Source: Pyropia yezoensis
Taxonomy: Eukaryota > Rhodophyta > Bangiophyceae > Bangiales > Bangiaceae
Direction: 5' to 3'
DNA: 64,000 nucleotides
Assembly (NCBI GenBank): GCA_009829735.1
Contig: CM020618.1
Location: 40,539,030 to 40,603,029, forward strand
Shown here: piece by piece, positions 59,920-64,000 of the stretch
Layout of the letters: each line of letters starts with the position of its first letter
Numbering within the stretch: position 1 is the stretch's first letter
The notes under the pieces: model-generated
What the model was told of the DNA's origin: nothing
The model's input: the letters and a program-made list of their open reading frames with translations, nothing else
Databases searched by the model: none
Program-made: the position numbers and the translations under genes

Positions 59920-62900
59920 ATGGCCGCCCATGGTGGCAGCGTTGGCGGCGGTGTCGGCGGCGGCGGTGGTGGTGGCGGCGCCTCTGGTGACGCCTCCCCG
60001 TCGCTGAGTACCCTCCTGACTACCTTTTACACGTCGTCCATCGATGCGGCCACGCGGGCGGCTATCCAGGTGGGTCTGCCCGTTGGGTTGGGGGGGAGGT
60101 CGGAGAGGGGGCAGGGGGGTAGGGCTCAAGTGGACTGGTGTCGGTGTTTGTTTGGGGAGGGGGCCGTCTGGGAGGTGACGGCAGGTTTGCGATGGCCGAG
60201 GGGGGCCTGGTGGATGCCCGACCCCTGGCGCGACTGCCATCGAACCGGCGGGGGGGACTGGTTGGGGAGCGGCCCGTGTGGCCTGTGAGACGGTCGCGAC
60301 TAAACACGGCTCCCGTGTCATGCGTCTCTTGTTGCGGCCCCCTTTTCACTGTTGTTCATTCGCTTGTTCCCTCGCTTGTTCCGTCTTATCCATTCGCTCA
60401 CCCACCCTTTCGTTTTCCGCAGGAACGCCTCGTCGCCTACCAAAATAGCAGCGACTGCATCCGCGACACCCACGCTTACCTCCGGGACACTCCCCCCCCC
60501 GTCACCGCCGCGGAAGCCCTCCCCGCCCACTTTTACCTGGGCGCCCTCGGCGTGTATGCCAAGACCCAATTCTTCACCAGCTCCCCTGGGCAGCGCGATG
60601 CCCTGTTCACCGCCGCTCTCCGCTTCCTTTCCGCGTCCCTGCCCGTCGGCACATCCGCGGCGGCCGCACCCGTGCCGCCCTATGTGGTCGCAAAGGCCGC
60701 GTCGGTAATTGCTGAGCTGGGCAAGCGCGAGTGGCTCGCTGCGGGGCCGCGGCCGGGCGGCGCGGCGGGTGCCGGCGGTGGAGGCGGTGGCAGGGCTGGC
60801 GGCGCGGATCTGTCCGCGACGGGCAGCCGCTTTGAGGCGGTCATGTTCACCGTCACGGGCAGCGGCCGCGCGCGGGCAGCGGTGGCGGTGGCGCTCATTG
60901 ACAGCGTCGGCGACGCGGCGGCGGGGGATCTGCTGTCGGGCCACTACACGCGGCTGCGGCAGCTGCTGCTGGTCCGGGGGGGCGCGCTCGTGGAGCTCCT
61001 CTTTTCGGCCGCTGCCGGTGCGGCGGGGGAGGCCGGCGGCGGCGCCCGCGGCGGGGGGGTGACGCCCGCCGAGGCGGCCGCGGCGGTGCGGTCGCTGGGG
61101 GGAGTGCTCCGGCTGGCCTCGTCCGCCGCGTCGTCTGAGGTGGCGGCCGCCGCCCTGGCCGCCGTCCGCCACGTGTCGTCAATGCCGTCTGCGGCGGCCG
61201 CGGTGCGGGCGACCGCGTTTGAGGTGCTGGCCGACGTGCACGGGGCGGGAAAGAACCGGCTGCTGGCGGCCGACCGGCTCTGGGCCGACTCGCTCGGGCA
61301 CGTCGCCACCTGCTGGCCTCCGCTTGCGGCGGGGCCGCCCACCACCCCCGGTGAGGATGCGGAGGAGGAGGCGGTGGCGCTCCTCCGCGCGGCCGTCCTC
61401 TACGCAGAGAGCGTCGTAGGCCGATTTGTGTCGCGGGGCTCCCCCAGCTACGGGGCCGTGTCGCCATCGTCGTTTGCGGCGGTGCCAACGTCGCCGCCCC
61501 TCCTCCGCGCGCTCGACAGCCTACTCAGCTTCACGTCTGCCGCCGCGGGTGGCGGCGCCCCCCGGGCGACCGTCTTTGTGGCCGCCCTGGACGCGTGGCT
61601 GGCCGTCTTGGAGCCCCTGGCGGACGCGGCCGCCGACGCGCCCATCGTGCGCCAGCTTCATGGCGGACTGTCGGCGCTGGCGCAGATGTGTGTGGAGAAG
61701 GCGCTGAGCGGCTCCAACGGTGCAGTGCTGGATGCGCTCGAGGACTGGGAGGATGACGACGTGGGCGGTGGTTTTGGCGGCGACGACGGGGAGGACGTGC
61801 GTGGGGAGGGGGGCTCCCTGCGGCTGTCCCGTGACGGGGTGGCGGAGCTGGAGGCGCTACTAGGCCTGGGCGACCCGGCGTCGACAGGGGCGGCGACGAC
61901 CTCCTTTGACGAGGTGGCGCTGGTTGTCAGCGGCACGGCCGTGGCGGCGGGTAGCGCTGATGAAGCAGCCGCCGCCCTATCGGACCGGGCGGCGTACGTT
62001 GCCAAGAATTTGGCGGTGGTGGCTGCGGTGGCGCGCCTCTACCCGTCAACGTCTGCGCGGGGTCTGGCAGGCTCTGTCGTGTCCCTCTTGGGGACTACGC
62101 TGGCGACCGGTGGCGGAGGGGACACGCGCGACACGCGGACGCTCTTGCAGATGGCTGCAGATGTGTCGCCGTCGCTGGAGCCAGCGTCTACTGCCGCCCA
62201 GGGGCTGCTGTCGACCGTCTGTCGTGTGCTCGGCGCGAGCGACAATGGGGTACTGGCCGCGGCGTTCCGGGTGTTGTCGTGCCTGACCGATGCCATTAAC
62301 GCGGCGGGCGGTGAAGGGGGTGCGGGAGGGGGTGCCGACGGTGGGGGCCTCCCCTCGCAGCTGGCCAGGGTCGCCGCTCAGTGCGCGTCTTCCGTGCACC
62401 CCCCCCTTTCGCGGTATGCGGCGGCGTTCCTCTGCCGGCTGGCCGCCACGCCCGTGGCGGCCACCGCATTTGGCACTGCCCCCCCACTGTCGGCTTCGTT
62501 TGTGGCGGTCCCGCGGGTGGCGGGTGGCGGGGACCGCCGCGCGGCGGCGTTGGCTTCGGCCGCCGCCTTTCGGTGGGCGCTCCTGCCCTACGGGGGCTCC
62601 GCGTCGGCCGTCTCGCGGCTGTCGCCCGAGGAGTGGCAGGAGCGCTCGGCGGCGTGGAGGGCCTTTGCGACAGCTGCACTCATCACGCCCCTCAACGACG
62701 CTTTTGGCGAGTCGGTTGTGCAGGCACTGGCGCGCCACGCTGCACCGCTTCTCCGACTGGCCGTCATCATCCGCGCCACCTTTGCAGCGGCCGCCACGGG
62801 CGCGGGCGCCCGGCCGTCCGAGGCCCTCTGGACGGCGGGCGGCCAGGAGCTGGTTGTCTCTGCGCGGCGGGTGCTCACTATCTGCGCGCAGGTGCTGCAC

Positions 62901-64000
62901 GCCAAACGAATCACGGCCATGACGCGACGGCTGGGCACTGGCGCCATGCCAGGCACGAGCATAGGGGGTGGGGCGGGCTCAGGCGGCGCCGCCGGCGTGG
63001 CCGGTGGCCGCGGCAGCGGCGCCACCCCCGACGCTGAGACGGACGCTGCCATGACCATTGGTGGTGCCTACGTCGCTGTTCTGGCTTCGGCGCTGCCGCT
63101 GGCGCGACGGCGGGAGCCGTCGCTGTCGCGGGATGTGCTGCAACTGGGCACCGCGCTGCTGCCGCCCAGTCCGACGGCGTCGGCAGATGCGGGCAACAGT
63201 ACGGGACCGCGGGAGGCGCCCCTGCGGGGCCGGCCGTCGTGCTTTGCCGCCCTCTCGTTGCTGTCCCTGGCTCGCGGGGAGCTGGCGTCGGGCGATGGCA
63301 CGGCCGAGGCGCTCGTCCTCCCATCTGTGACCCTCGCGCTGCTCGCCCTCCAGTCCCAACAGTGGCACCCGCCGGGGTCGACTGGTGGCGCGGCCGGCGG
63401 CGGCGGCGGCGGCGGCGCGTCGTCGGCAGGCGACGATGACGGGGGCCACTCGACTTCGGTGGCGATTGCGGCCGTGTCGCTGCTGGAAGAGGCCCTCAAC
63501 GGGCACTGGCACCTATTTTGGCCCGTTTCGGTGGCGGCCGCCGGCGGGTTGGCGCTGGCCGGGGGCGTTGGCGCGTCGCCGGCGGCGGCGGCGGCAGCCG
63601 TTGCAGCGTCCAAGGCGGCGTCGCTTGTCGAGGTGCCCGCCGGCCCCGAGGCGTCAGCCGCGTACGACGCGGCTCTCAAGGCGCTGGCCGACGGCGTTGG
63701 CGGCACGTACGGCGGCGCCCAGGTGGGCGCCCGCTGCCTCGCCGCCCTCACCGCCCTCCACGCGCGGCGGCGCCTCTTCACCCGCTCCGCCGCGTTTGCC
63801 ACTTGCGGCGACGTGGCGCCGCGGCTGCTGGCCATGGCGCTCCGCGTGGCGGGCATCACCGACGACGACACCCCGCCGCCGCCCGGTGCCACGCCCTCTG
63901 CTGCAGTGGCCATGGGCAGCGACAGGGGCGACGCGACGCTGCCGTGTGCGGCGCTGCTGGCGCCGCTGCGCGACGACGCGCTGGCAGTGGCGGCGGCTGC
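59920..64000 (+). CDS. Exportin/importin-beta family protein (exportin-6-like), 3' end outside window
   Basis: Nuclear transport receptor built of HEAT repeats. Exon 1 (59920-60069, 50 codons) has a Gly-rich start then LSTLLTTFYTSSIDAATRAA, the first karyopherin helix pair. A 353-nt intron (GTGGGT..CCGCAG, phase 0) leads to exon 2 from 60423, which opens with ERLVAYQNSSD and remains open to the window end, over 1190 codons. Early HEAT features include HFYLGALGVYAKTQF and a P-Y-V-x-x-K-x-A-x-V-I-x-E-L-G-K-R-E-W line, the pattern of the exportin (Xpo1-like) N-terminal domain, closest in my reading to exportin-6. Later parts are Ala/Gly-rich but helical with acidic loops. Animal exportin-6 carries actin-profilin; cargo here is unknown. 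The exact exportin subtype is uncertain. Confidence 0.65.

Noticed and set aside
60318..63913. Long minus-strand ORFs under the exportin-like gene
   Set aside because: Antisense shadows of a GC-rich plus-strand reading frame that has karyopherin features.

Overview
This window looks like nuclear DNA of a photosynthetic eukaryote, most likely a red alga of the Bangiales type (Porphyra/Pyropia-like). That placement is inference, with no species match made. The supporting features are very high GC with long G and C homopolymers; compact genes with none or one short GT-AG intron; a cyanobacterial-type EF-P and a biotin carboxylase, each with a plausible plastid transit peptide; cycloeucalenol cycloisomerase, which implies sterol synthesis through cycloartenol; a PRONE-type RopGEF; a B12D protein; and tRNA-Val genes carrying introns.

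Layout. Bases 1-3.7 kb are nested repeat remains: the end of one LTR retrotransposon (gag start, primer-binding site and a 363-bp LTR), inserted in one copy of a two-copy diverged repeat, with a Ty1/copia protease scrap and a C2H2 zinc-finger transposon-like ORF. Bases 3.7-6.8 kb hold no supported gene but contain a near-perfect hairpin and a perfect palindrome. Bases 6.8-36.2 kb are a gene-dense island: GRDP-like protein (+), tRNA-Val (-), CPI1 (+), MIT-PRONE RopGEF (-), flavohemoglobin (+), phosphoserine phosphatase with ACT-like domains (+), a small Cys-rich ORF (-), EF-P (+), eIF5A (-), B12D protein (-), ribosomal protein eL6 (+), biotin carboxylase (-), and a low-complexity bZIP-like protein (+) broken by homopolymer frame changes. 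Bases 37.8-47.7 kb are a chromodomain Ty3/gypsy element on the minus strand, bounded by a 5-bp target-site duplication (GAGTT). It carries a long antisense ORF and has an extra truncated LTR at its 5' end. Bases 47.7-64 kb hold a second tRNA-Val (+), mitochondrial-type uL13 (+), a large SOS1/NHE-like antiporter (-), a short plastid-targeted repeat protein (-), and the 5' part of an exportin-like karyopherin (+) that runs off the window.

How the genes relate. There is no operon logic; these are separate housekeeping genes. Several touch translation (EF-P, eIF5A, eL6, uL13, two tRNA-Val), plastid lipid and amino-acid metabolism (biotin carboxylase, PSP), sterols (CPI1), Rho/ROP signalling (RopGEF) and ion balance (antiporter). 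The EF-P and eIF5A genes, which encode the bacterial-type and eukaryotic versions of the same polyproline-stall factor, lie tail-to-tail in a region whose proteins are themselves rich in polyproline and polyglycine.

The items most worth follow-up are the plastid repeat protein (five SPxGxPFFGPA-type motifs, with the look of a multivalent scaffold), the MIT-PRONE fusion, the antisense ORF and three-LTR structure of the gypsy element, and the flavohemoglobin with an eroded reductase. Intron positions come from reading splice signals and conserved protein joins; no transcript data were available.
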